Shown here: one piece after another, positions 8,902 to 16,930 of the stretch
Numbering within the stretch: the stretch's first letter is position 1
Layout: each line of letters opens with the position of its first letter
Source of the DNA: Arthrobacter alpinus
GTDB taxonomy: Bacteria; Actinomycetota; Actinomycetes; Actinomycetales; Micrococcaceae
Length of the DNA: 64,000 nt
Direction: 5' to 3'
Assembly (NCBI RefSeq): GCF_900105965.1
Contig: NZ_FNTV01000001.1
Coordinates: forward strand, 496,001-560,000
Notes under the pieces: generated by a model
Told to the model about the DNA's origin: nothing
The model's database searches: none
Seen by the model: the letters and a program-made list of their open reading frames with translations, nothing else
Program-made: the position numbers and the translations under genes

Positions 8902-10035
8902 GTGACTACCGATTCCCCTGCCACCACTGCGCCCATTCGCGTTGCCATCTTGTTCGGCGGCCGCTCCAGCGAGCACGCCGTCAGCTGTGTGACCGCGGCC
9001 GGAGTGCTGGGCGCAATTGACCGGACCAAGTACGACGTTGTCCCGATCGGTATCGCGAAAAACGGCCAGTGGGTTTTAGCAGGCGATGAGATCGAAGGCT
9101 GGTCCCTGAAGTCTGGTGCTCTGCCGGAGGTGATCGCGGGGGATCAGACCGTTTCCTTGGCTCACCTTGGTGGCGGGCACCAGCTGGTGGTTTCCGAGGC
9201 TTCCGCGGTACCGCAAGAATTGGGTTCCGTTGACGTGGTGTTCCCGCTGCTGCACGGGCCGTGGGGTGAGGATGGCACGCTGCAGGGGTTGTTGGAGCTC
9301 AGCGATACCCGTTATGTGGGCGCCGGAGTCTTGGCGTCGGCCATCGGCATGGACAAGCACTACATGAAGGTGGTCTTCGAGGCCGCCGGGCTGACCGTGG
9401 GACCGTATGTTGCAGTTACGGACCGTGAATGGACCGTGGACCCGGACAAGGTCCGCGGCCGTGTGGCGGCGCTGGGCTTCCCCGTATTCGTGAAGCCGGC
9501 CCGCGCGGGATCATCCATGGGCATTTCCAAGGTGGATTCCTTGGGCGAACTGGACGCCGCGATTGCCGAGGCCCGCGAGCACGATCTCAAGCTGGTCATC
9601 GAGGCCGGCATTGTGGGTCGCGAGATTGAGATCGCCGTGCTCGAAGGCCGCGGAAGCGACGCCCCGCGCGTCTCACTGCCGGGTGAAATCGCCATGGTGG
9701 ACAACGAACATGCGTTCTACGATTTTGAGGCCAAGTACGTTCAGGGCAACGCCGTGAACCTCAGCTGCCCGGCAGATATGCCCGAGGCTGACATTGTCCG
9801 CGTCCGGGAGCAAGCAGCCCAGGCATTCGACGCCGTCGGTGCCGAGGGCCTGTCCCGCGTGGACTTCTTCTACACCGAAGCCGGTGAGCTGATCATTAAC
9901 GAGATCAACACCATGCCTGGCTTCACGCCCAGCTCCATGTACCCGCAGATGTGGCAAGCTACAGGCTTGGGCTACCCGGAACTGATCGACGAACTTCTGC
10001 AATTGGCGCTAAACCGCAAGGTCGGTCTGCGCTAG
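8902..10035 (+). CDS. ddl: D-alanine--D-alanine ligase
   Basis: A 377-residue ATP-grasp enzyme that makes the D-Ala-D-Ala dipeptide of peptidoglycan. FGGRSSEHAVS at the N terminus, PLLHGPWGEDGTLQG, the KPARAGSSMGISKV ATP-grasp loop and NEINTMPGFTP at the C terminus are all present. It has a GTG start and is the last gene of the murA-plsC-gpsA-ddl operon, closed by a strong terminator at 10075-10122. Length is normal. Confidence 0.96.
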   Translation: MTTDSPATTAPIRVAILFGGRSSEHAVSCVTAAGVLGAIDRTKYDVVPIGIAKNGQWVLAGDEIEGWSLKSGALPEVIAGDQTVSLAHLGGGHQLVVSEASAVPQELGSVDVVFPLLHGPWGEDGTLQGLLELSDTRYVGAGVLASAIGMDKHYMKVVFEAAGLTVGPYVAVTDREWTVDPDKVRGRVAALGFPVFVKPARAGSSMGISKVDSLGELDAAIAEAREHDLKLVIEAGIVGREIEIAVLEGRGSDAPRVSLPGEIAMVDNEHAFYDFEAKYVQGNAVNLSCPADMPEADIVRVREQAAQAFDAVGAEGLSRVDFFYTEAGELIINEINTMPGFTPSSMYPQMWQATGLGYPELIDELLQLALNRKVGLR

Positions 10036-10074
10036 CCCCACCCCAACGCGGCATCAGCAAATGCAGTGAATAGC

Positions 10075-10122
10075 CAAACGCTCCAGCACCCGTTCACACG
10101 AGGCTGGAGCGTTTGCCTTTTT
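10075..10122 (+). terminator. Intrinsic terminator after ddl
   Basis: CAAACGCTCCAGC (10075-10087) pairs perfectly with GCTGGAGCGTTTG (10103-10115) across a 15-base loop, followed by CCTTTTT (10116-10122). It ends the murA-ddl operon. Confidence 0.92.
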
Positions 10123-10221
10123 CGGGTGAGTGGTGATGCCGCGTCGCCGGGGTTGTTCATGTCCTGCATCGATGTGGCCGGCCAACTCGGTGAACGCATT
10201 TGGCTTGTATAGACAAGCAAT

Positions 10222-10242
10222 GTTCACGCTGCGCTCACCGGC
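10222..10242 (+). promoter_or_regulatory. Pho-box-like direct repeat upstream of the phosphatase gene
   Basis: GTTCACGCTGC (10222-10232) is followed directly by GCTCACCGGC (10233-10242), two units 11 bp apart. Known PhoP boxes of high-GC actinobacteria are 11-bp direct repeats of GTTCACC-type units. It lies 77 bp before the start of a secreted phosphatase-type enzyme, which is a typical member of such a regulon. The second unit has one change in the core (GCTCACC). Confidence 0.5.
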
Positions 10243-10318
10243 ATGAAACGGAAACTTTCATCTGGCTCAATATCGTTCCAAGGGTGCCAACAACGGCACC
10301 AGAGACGAAAAAGAGATC

Positions 10319-12559
10319 ATGCGCTCATCACATCGCGTCGTCCGCCCACTTGTATTGACTGCCGCCGTGGCAGTGGCGGCCATGACGTTCACGCCCGCAG
10401 CAACCGCCGCAGTCCCGGACGCTCCCCATGAAGGCTTGCCCTCGGGCACCAAGGTCCAGAAGTCGCTCGTGATTGGCCTTGACGGGGCCTCGGTCAGCGT
10501 CATGGACAAGACGGAGCTGCCGGCCATTGAGTCGGTCCGCAAGGAGGGCATGACGGCTGTCAGCAACCTCTACGCCAACCCCATGGCGCCCACGGTGTCG
10601 GGACCGGGCTGGAGCTCCATCGCCACCGGCGCATGGCCGGACAAGCACCAAGTGCTGGACAACAGCTTCACCGGAAACAACCTGGAACAGTTCACCAACT
10701 TCCAGAACCGCCTGGAACACAATGACCCCGGCACCTCTACTCTGGTGGCCGGCACCTGGGGACCCATCCCCGACATCATCTTCAAGGCCGGCACTGACCT
10801 GGCCATCTCCGGCGGCTCGGACAACAACACCACCGCCAAGGCCGTTGACTACCTCAAGAACGGCAATCCGGACAGCACCTTTGTCCACCTCGATGACGTG
10901 GACGGCGCCGGCCACAACTCGGGCAGCAGCAGCGCCAACTACCAGGCGCAGCTGAAGGTTAGCGACGCCAAGGTTGGCGAGATCCTCGCAGCAGTCAAGG
11001 CCCGCCCCAGCTACGCTGCGGAAGACTGGCTCATTGTCGTCACGGCCGACCATGGCCACACGCCCACCGGCGGCCACGGTGGCAGCACGCAGTTGGAACG
11101 CCAGTCCTTCGTCATTGCCCAGGGCGCTGGCATCCCCGCCAATTCCACACGCAACGACGTCAAGGTCACGGACATCGCTGCCACGGTACTCAAGCACCAG
11201 GGCGTGGCAATCGATCCGACCTGGAACCTCGACGGCCAGCCCATCGACGAAATCGTCCCGGACGCCTTCGACACCCTCCGCGGCCAGCTCAAGCCCCGCG
11301 CCGATGAAACCGCTGTGGGGGCAGGCGTCCTTGGCTGGACCCACACGGCCCCCGAGGGCTGGAGCATCGACAACTCCGCCATGCCCGCCGGCGGCGTTGC
11401 CGAATGGAGCGGCTGGTCATTCGCCACAGACGAGTTCTGGACCAACATTGAGCGCAACCAGGGCCGCGAGACCAGCGTGCGCAACCGCAATGTGTTCGCC
11501 GTAGCGGACTCGGATGAGTGGGACGACAAGGCCCATGCCGCGGGCAAATTTGATTCCACCCTGGTCAGCCCCGCCTTCCCGCTCAACGGCCAGCCCACGG
11601 CCTCGGTGAACTTCGCCAGCAACTACCTCATCGATGGACCCCAATCCGCTGAGGTCTTCATCAGCTTCGACGGCGGCACGCCCCAGCTGCTCAAGGCCTA
11701 CAAGATCGACACCAACAGGATGGAAAGTCTGCCGGCCGACGTCCCCGCCGGCGCCAAGGAAGCACAGCTGCGCTTCAAGTACACCGGCACCAACAGTGCC
11801 TTCTGGACGGTTGATGCGCTCACGCTCACCCAGGCAGCTTGGACCGTGCCCGTCACCACCGCCAGCATCGCCGAAGCTCCCGCATCGGGTTGGCACACCA
11901 CTGCCCCCACCCTGACGCTCACTGTCAATGGAGGCGCCGCGGCACTGGCCGCAGAGTCCGGCATGCGCACCGAGTACCAGTTGAACGACGGCGGATGGGT
12001 CACCTACTCAGCTCCCGTCACCCTTGCTGACGGCGAGACGAAGATCGACTACCGCTCCGTCAACGGTGGTGGCGTGGCCGAGGAAAGCAAGACGCTGGGA
12101 ACCATCAAGGTGGACACCACGATCCCGATCCTGACGTCCAAGGCAGTCAACCGCACGGCCGAGGCGCAGGCCAGCGATGCCGCATCCGGCATTGCAGCCC
12201 TGGAATTCAGCACTGATGCCGGCGCAACGTGGCAGCCCTACACGGCAGCCGTTGCGGCCGGAGAAAATGCAGCAACGGTACAGTTCCGTGCCGCGGATGT
12301 GGCTGGAAACAGCACAACAGTCCAGGACGTGAAGATTGCCGCCATGGCGTGGCCCGGCGGATCGGCGACACCGTCGGCCAGCGCAACAGTGACCGCCTCT
12401 GCGCACGCCTCAGCCGGAGCAACCGTGCCCGCGGCGCAGGACCCGGACCAGCTGGCCGTCACGGGTGCCAGCAGCAGCCTCACCTGGCTCAGTGCAGGAG
12501 CGCTCATGCTCATGCTGGGTGGTGTGGCGATGCGCCTGCGTAGGCGCAACCGCGCTTAG
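10319..12559 (+). CDS. Secreted, surface-anchored alkaline phosphatase/phosphodiesterase-type protein
   Basis: A 746-residue exported protein. An N-terminal Sec signal (LVLTAAVAVAAMTFTPAATAA) ends near residue 30. The type I phosphodiesterase/alkaline-phosphatase fold follows, with metal-site motifs LVIGLDGAS, TVSGPGWSSIATG (nucleophile region), VTADHGHTPTGGHGG and a YLDDVDGAGH-like segment. Residues about 345-670 form beta-rich, Ig-like repeats. The C terminus has a LAVTG motif, a hydrophobic helix and an RRRNRA tail, the layout of a class E sortase (LAXTG) substrate. Likely role: phosphate or nucleotide release outside the cell. Exact substrate is unknown. Confidence 0.85.
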   Translation: MRSSHRVVRPLVLTAAVAVAAMTFTPAATAAVPDAPHEGLPSGTKVQKSLVIGLDGASVSVMDKTELPAIESVRKEGMTAVSNLYANPMAPTVSGPGWSSIATGAWPDKHQVLDNSFTGNNLEQFTNFQNRLEHNDPGTSTLVAGTWGPIPDIIFKAGTDLAISGGSDNNTTAKAVDYLKNGNPDSTFVHLDDVDGAGHNSGSSSANYQAQLKVSDAKVGEILAAVKARPSYAAEDWLIVVTADHGHTPTGGHGGSTQLERQSFVIAQGAGIPANSTRNDVKVTDIAATVLKHQGVAIDPTWNLDGQPIDEIVPDAFDTLRGQLKPRADETAVGAGVLGWTHTAPEGWSIDNSAMPAGGVAEWSGWSFATDEFWTNIERNQGRETSVRNRNVFAVADSDEWDDKAHAAGKFDSTLVSPAFPLNGQPTASVNFASNYLIDGPQSAEVFISFDGGTPQLLKAYKIDTNRMESLPADVPAGAKEAQLRFKYTGTNSAFWTVDALTLTQAAWTVPVTTASIAEAPASGWHTTAPTLTLTVNGGAAALAAESGMRTEYQLNDGGWVTYSAPVTLADGETKIDYRSVNGGGVAEESKTLGTIKVDTTIPILTSKAVNRTAEAQASDAASGIAALEFSTDAGATWQPYTAAVAAGENAATVQFRAADVAGNSTTVQDVKIAAMAWPGGSATPSASATVTASAHASAGATVPAAQDPDQLAVTGASSSLTWLSAGALMLMLGGVAMRLRRRNRA

Positions 12560-12583
12560 CCGGGGCGAAACAAGAAAAACGAT

Positions 12584-12628
12584 GCCCTGCGGTGCGCCAC
12601 CAAGGTGGCGTGCCGCAGGGCTTTCTTT
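12584..12628. terminator. Bidirectional intrinsic terminator
   Basis: The arms 12584-12601 and 12604-12621 pair along their whole length, with two G-T wobbles and a 2-base AA gap. The stem is flanked by GAAAAAC on the left and TTTCTTT on the right, so it can end both the phosphatase gene and the convergent small gene at 12633-12872. Confidence 0.88.
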
Positions 12629-12632
12629 GTGG

Positions 12633-12872
12633 TTACTCTCGCGCCTTGATGCCGAGCAGGCCCTGTGTCTTATAGGTGTGGATGATGCGCTTGATGGATC
12701 CGCCAAGGCAGATGGCCCCGCCGCCCACAATGGCCAGCAGCAGGGCAATGAGAACGGCCGTGTTGTAGGAGCCGGGCGGGAGGGCTATGAGGCCGGCCAG
12801 CCCGGCGGCCATGATGGCCCCGCCAATGAGCATGAGTTTGATGCCGGGGCGCCGCGTAGTCTTGTCAGTCAT
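12633..12872 (-). CDS. Small two-helix membrane protein of unknown function
   Basis: 79 residues when started at the ATG at 12872 (MTDKTTRRPGIKLMLIGG). A longer frame exists but its N-terminal part looks non-coding. Two hydrophobic segments (about residues 11-30 and 35-58) flank a short GSYN turn, and the charged tail is KRIIHTYKTQGLLGIKARE. I do not recognise a named family. It is convergent with the phosphatase gene and shares its bidirectional terminator. Confidence 0.7.
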   Translation of the reverse strand: MTDKTTRRPGIKLMLIGGAIMAAGLAGLIALPPGSYNTAVLIALLLAIVGGGAICLGGSIKRIIHTYKTQGLLGIKARE

Positions 12873-13088
12873 AGTAAGAAAATCTAACACCGGAGCCGCA
12901 GGGTTCGCCCACCCTGCCCGAAGCTGCAATTCACAATGACGTGACGGGCCTCCGGCCAAGGGGAGCGAATTCACAGTCATCCAAAGAATGCCAGCCTCCC
13001 GCACGGGCTAAACTGGGGCGTTAGTCCTGTCCTGTGGGCACTCGCCAGCACTGCTTGGCCCCGGCAATCATTCGAGGAGCCCCACCCC

Positions 13089-14228
13089 ATGAGTACTGAA
13101 CCATCGCCGGCGTCGAACGTCATTTCCTGGATGCAGGCGGATGCCGAGCACACGGCCCGTTGGTTCTCGGCAAGCGGTGCTCCAGCGCCCAAGAAGGTGC
13201 AGGTGGTTGACGACTCCCTCACAGCTGATGATGCCTACCGTCTCGTCGCCCAGGGGACAGCCTTGTTGTGGCAGGGCGATTACCACAATGCCCGCCAGCT
13301 GCTCTCGGCCATTGCTCGGCGCCTGCCGACCTTTTCCAGGAACGACGGCGAAGATGTCGCCAAAGCGTTCTACCGCTACCGCCAGGGGCGCACACAGCGG
13401 GCCAGGATGCTGGGCCAATTGCTTGTTCCATTGGAGCAGGGTCCCGCCGTGGCGCTTCGCCGCGCGCCGGATGTTTCGCAGGCTTGGTTGGCGGCAGCCG
13501 GGCCGGTGGAGAGCCTGACAGTGGCAACCCTGCAGGATGTACTTGGTGCAGTGGGAGCGTACGAGTGGCGCCGCAATGGTTTGTTTATTCAGGAACTGGA
13601 CGCTGTCATCCACCCGCACTATGGGACGTTTGCGCCCATCCGTAGTGAGTATCTTGCCCTCGTGGCCCAGGCCAAACTTCCGTCAACTGAGCTGGCCTTT
13701 GACATTGGCACCGGAACGGGCGTTCTAGCGGCAATCTTGGCCCAGCGAGGCGTCAAGCGTGTCATTGCCACCGACAGCGAAGCTCGGGCCATTGCCTGCG
13801 CGCAGGAGAATCTACAAGCTCTGGGCTTGGCACAGGCCGTTGAGGCAACGCTGGCAAATATGTTCCCCGAGGGCCGTGCTCCCTTGGTGGTGTGTAACCC
13901 GCCGTGGCTGCCGGGAACAGCCAATACCTTGCTGGACAACGCCGTGTACGATCCCAAGAGCCGAATGCTCAAGGCATTCCTCACGGGACTCAAGGAGCAC
14001 CTGGAACCCGGGGGAGAGGGCTGGCTGATCATCTCTGACCTTGCTGAACACCTAGGCCTGCGTACACGGGAAGATCTTCTGCTCTGGATTGGGAACGCGG
14101 GGCTTGCAGTGGTGGACAAGGTGGACACTGCGGCCCGTCATCCGCGGTCCATGGACGCCAGCGATCCGTTCTTCGCGGCCCGGTCCCAAGAAATTACTTC
14201 CTTGTGGAAGCTGAGCGCCAAGGCTTAG
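13089..14228 (+). CDS. Class I SAM-dependent methyltransferase
   Basis: A 379-residue protein. The N-terminal 200 residues have no named domain visible to me. The C-terminal half carries the SAM motif I DIGTGTGVLAA (from residue 205) and motif IV NPPW (residue 270), the signature of N-methyltransferases acting on amino groups of nucleobases or glutamine (the HemK/RlmG-type small domain family). The ATG at 13089 follows GAGGAG. The target is not determinable; an rRNA base or protein glutamine is most likely. It is convergent with the DUF3515 gene. Confidence 0.85.
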   Translation: MSTEPSPASNVISWMQADAEHTARWFSASGAPAPKKVQVVDDSLTADDAYRLVAQGTALLWQGDYHNARQLLSAIARRLPTFSRNDGEDVAKAFYRYRQGRTQRARMLGQLLVPLEQGPAVALRRAPDVSQAWLAAAGPVESLTVATLQDVLGAVGAYEWRRNGLFIQELDAVIHPHYGTFAPIRSEYLALVAQAKLPSTELAFDIGTGTGVLAAILAQRGVKRVIATDSEARAIACAQENLQALGLAQAVEATLANMFPEGRAPLVVCNPPWLPGTANTLLDNAVYDPKSRMLKAFLTGLKEHLEPGGEGWLIISDLAEHLGLRTREDLLLWIGNAGLAVVDKVDTAARHPRSMDASDPFFAARSQEITSLWKLSAKA

Positions 14229-14235
14229 CCGGGAG

Positions 14236-14736
14236 TTATCCTGCCGGCGTAGTCGGTGCGGCGGCCGGCAGATCGCCCAATCCAACACAGCCGCCTGTCG
14301 AGGGAATCTTGGACACGGCTGTAGAGATCTGGGTCAGCACGGTGTCCGAAGGGACCGTGTTTTCCTTCAGCACTAGTTCCGTGGCCGGGTTGCGCCCGTA
14401 ACTGGTGATGGTCCAGGTCTCGTCGTCTTGTTTGAGTACCCAATCAACCCCGTTGACAGTGACGCACTTGTCAGTGGTGGGGCCGAGCACTGGAACGCCG
14501 CAGCGCAGGACCACCAGGGCGGGGTCTCCCCAGGCCGCGGTCGCCTGGCTTGAGGTGGTTCGGCGCTTGGCGTCGGCCAGGGAATCGGGCAGGGCCACCA
14601 TCATGGGCGCGCACGCCGGGTTGTTGGCGTCTTTGGCTTCATTGATGGTGACCGACGGGGCGCAGGCGGTCAACATGAGCAGTGCTGAGGCCGCAAAAGG
14701 CACAGCAATCCGCCAGGACCGAGAATTCAAAAGCAT
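14236..14736 (-). CDS. DUF3515 family lipoprotein
   Basis: About 166 residues from the ATG at 14736. It has a lipoprotein signal ending in MLTAC, so it should be a membrane-anchored extracytoplasmic protein. It carries two further cysteines in the VLRCGVPV and DKCVTVNGVDW segments, which match the DUF3515 pattern. In Micrococcaceae this gene normally sits between ddl and thiL on the opposite strand. Here it keeps its orientation, but other genes separate it from both. Function of the family is unknown. Confidence 0.82.
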   Translation of the reverse strand: MLLNSRSWRIAVPFAASALLMLTACAPSVTINEAKDANNPACAPMMVALPDSLADAKRRTTSSQATAAWGDPALVVLRCGVPVLGPTTDKCVTVNGVDWVLKQDDETWTITSYGRNPATELVLKENTVPSDTVLTQISTAVSKIPSTGGCVGLGDLPAAAPTTPAG

Positions 14737-14790
14737 GTAATAGAGCATATCGGTCAAAGCTGAGAGCACGCCCCGCCAGTCTTTGATCCC

Positions 14791-15936
14791 TCAACTGTCA
14801 GCGAAGTCGGTCCTTCTTTCACCGGTGCCAAGTAATTGTTCAATTGCAGCAACAGTCCTCATTGCTGCCTTGCCGTCTCCGTAGGGGTTGACGGCCAGGG
14901 CCATGGCCTCGAAATGTTGAGAATCCTGCATCAATCGCGTTACTTGGGCAACGATGACGTCCTCGTCGGTTCCAATAAGTTTGACGGTTCCGGCTTCGAC
15001 GGCTTCAGGACGCTCCGTGTTGTCTCGCATGACGAGAACCGGCTTGCCCAAACTTGGGGCTTCCTCTTGCACACCGCCGGAATCAGTCAGGACGATGTGA
15101 GCGATGGAGATCATGCGCGTAAATTCGCCATACGCCAGTGGTTCGGTCACCATCACGTTGGCCTTGCCCTCAATGGCTGGCAATACTGCCTCACGGACCA
15201 CGGGGTTCTTGTGGGCCGGAAGCACAATCATCATTTCCGGATAGGCGTCGGCGATACGGGCCAGCGCCCGCCCAACGCCTCGCATGGCATCGCCTTGATT
15301 TTCGCGACGGTGGGTTGTTACAAGCAGAACTTGTTGACCGGATGCTGCCAAGACCTCCAACGCGGGGTCCGTAAACGGGACTCGTTTATCTACTGTCGTC
15401 AGAAGGGCATCAATGACGGTATTTCCGGTGACCACAATGTCGTCTTCGTTGACGCCTTCATTGAGGAGGTTCTGCTTGCTGGTACTCGTTGGCGCCAAAT
15501 GCAGGCTGGCGATCTGGGTGGTGATTTTTCTGTTTGCTTCCTCCGGGAAAGGGGAAAACAGGTTGTGACTGCGCAGGCCGGCTTCGGCGTGGACCACCGG
15601 AATTCCGGCGTAGAACGCTGCGATGGCGCCCGCAGTTGAGGTGGTCGTGTCGCCTTGGACAACAACTACATCCGGCCTGGCATGTGCAAACAGCTTGTCA
15701 AGCCCCGTAATTGTGCGAGTCAGGATGTCAGAAAGAGACTGACCCGGCTGCAAAATATCCAAGTCATGGTCGGGGTTGATCTCAAAGAGTTCATTGACCT
15801 GATCAAGCATTTCGCGGTGTTGTCCGGTCACAGTAACCACGCAATCCAAAGTTGCCGAGGCCTTGAGCGCAGCAACAATGGGAGCCATCTTGATCGCTTC
15901 CGGGCGCGTTCCGTAAATAGGCATGACAACAGGCAT
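14791..15936 (-). CDS. wecB: UDP-N-acetylglucosamine 2-epimerase (non-hydrolysing)
   Basis: 381 residues from the ATG at 15936 (MPVVMPIYGTRPEAIKMAPI). It interconverts UDP-GlcNAc and UDP-ManNAc for surface glycan synthesis. Family motifs seen: GTRPEAIKMAP, TGQHREML, VQGDTTTS, HAEAGLRS, TTHRREN and TDSGGVQEEAPSLGKPVLVMRDNTERPEA. GGGGG lies 4-5 bases before this ATG; a TTG seven codons upstream is less likely. It stands alone here, without glycosyltransferase neighbours. Confidence 0.95.
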   Translation of the reverse strand: MPVVMPIYGTRPEAIKMAPIVAALKASATLDCVVTVTGQHREMLDQVNELFEINPDHDLDILQPGQSLSDILTRTITGLDKLFAHARPDVVVVQGDTTTSTAGAIAAFYAGIPVVHAEAGLRSHNLFSPFPEEANRKITTQIASLHLAPTSTSKQNLLNEGVNEDDIVVTGNTVIDALLTTVDKRVPFTDPALEVLAASGQQVLLVTTHRRENQGDAMRGVGRALARIADAYPEMMIVLPAHKNPVVREAVLPAIEGKANVMVTEPLAYGEFTRMISIAHIVLTDSGGVQEEAPSLGKPVLVMRDNTERPEAVEAGTVKLIGTDEDVIVAQVTRLMQDSQHFEAMALAVNPYGDGKAAMRTVAAIEQLLGTGERRTDFADS

Positions 15937-16162
15937 TTTTCCCCCAATAAAAGTCAATCTGAATTGTCTCTTCAGTTTACTGGATGGGGATCAAACTCCG
16001 GTGGGGCGACGCTGGCCCACAGATATGCCATCGAGGCCTCCGATGCCTTGGTGCAGGAGGAACGGTTCCCGGCAGTGGTACTCTCTGACGGGCACACACG
16101 AGCACTGGCAAACAGCTCCAATGGGGCACCGCGCGAATGGCCCGGAGAGACGGTGGGATTCA

Positions 16163-16921
16163 ATGACATACCTGAGCATCAACGGGGAAGAGCTCTACTC
16201 GGAAATAGCCGGCGAGGGGGAACCGGTCCTTCTCCTGCACGGCGGCTTCTGCTCTTTGGAGTCTCTGCGCGGGCAGTCCGACGCGCTCGTGAAGGACTAT
16301 CGGGTCTTTGCCTTTGAACGTTCCGGCCACGGGCGCTCGGCCGACATCGACACCGACTACAGCTATGCCCGCGGCATTGCAGATACCCTGGCCTATCTTG
16401 ATGCCCAGGGCCTGGACTCGGTGCACGTGGTTGGCTACAGCGACGGCGCGATCATCGGCCTCATGCTGGCACTGGAGCACCCGGACCGGGTGCGATCGCT
16501 CGTGGCTGTCAGCGCCAACCTTGACCCCTCAGTCTTCACCCCCACAGCCGGAGACGGTCCACGGCTGGACGCCCTGGGGTCGTCCATAGATCAGGGTGAA
16601 GCAAAGCCGGACGTGGAACGGATGCACTATGGGCGGCTCTCGCCCGACGGCGCCGGACATGCCGACGCCGTGCTGGCCAAACTGCTGCGGCTGTGGACCA
16701 GCGAACCGCACATTGATCCTGCCCGCCTGAGGGCCGTCAACGCACCGACGCTCATCATGTCGGGGGACCGGGACTCCATCCCACCCGCCCACAGCCTGCT
16801 CATCGCGGCATCGATCCCTGGCGCTCAGCTGGCCATTGTGCCCGGGACCGGCCATGGACTGATTGCAGAGCGCCCGGAACTGATCAGCACCATCATTCGG
16901 GGTTTCCTAGCCCAGGCCTGA
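16163..16921 (+). CDS. Alpha/beta hydrolase
   Basis: 252 residues from the ATG at 16163 (MTYLSINGEELYSEIAGEGEPVLLLHGG). The oxyanion-hole HGG, the nucleophile elbow GYSDGA, the acid in SGDRDSIPP and the base in GTGHGLI form a complete Ser-Asp-His set. It resembles small esterase/lactonase-type hydrolases; the substrate is unknown. It is divergent from wecB with about 225 bp between the starts, and convergent with the iron-transport operon. Confidence 0.87.
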   Translation: MTYLSINGEELYSEIAGEGEPVLLLHGGFCSLESLRGQSDALVKDYRVFAFERSGHGRSADIDTDYSYARGIADTLAYLDAQGLDSVHVVGYSDGAIIGLMLALEHPDRVRSLVAVSANLDPSVFTPTAGDGPRLDALGSSIDQGEAKPDVERMHYGRLSPDGAGHADAVLAKLLRLWTSEPHIDPARLRAVNAPTLIMSGDRDSIPPAHSLLIAASIPGAQLAIVPGTGHGLIAERPELISTIIRGFLAQA

Positions 16922-16930
16922 CCTTCGGCG

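Noticed and set aside
10032..10220. A 62-codon minus-strand frame after ddl
   Set aside because: It runs through a strong intrinsic terminator and shows no protein-like features.
13068..13619. A minus-strand frame overlapping the methyltransferase N terminus
   Set aside because: The methyltransferase frame continues into clear SAM motifs; the opposite frame lacks any family features.
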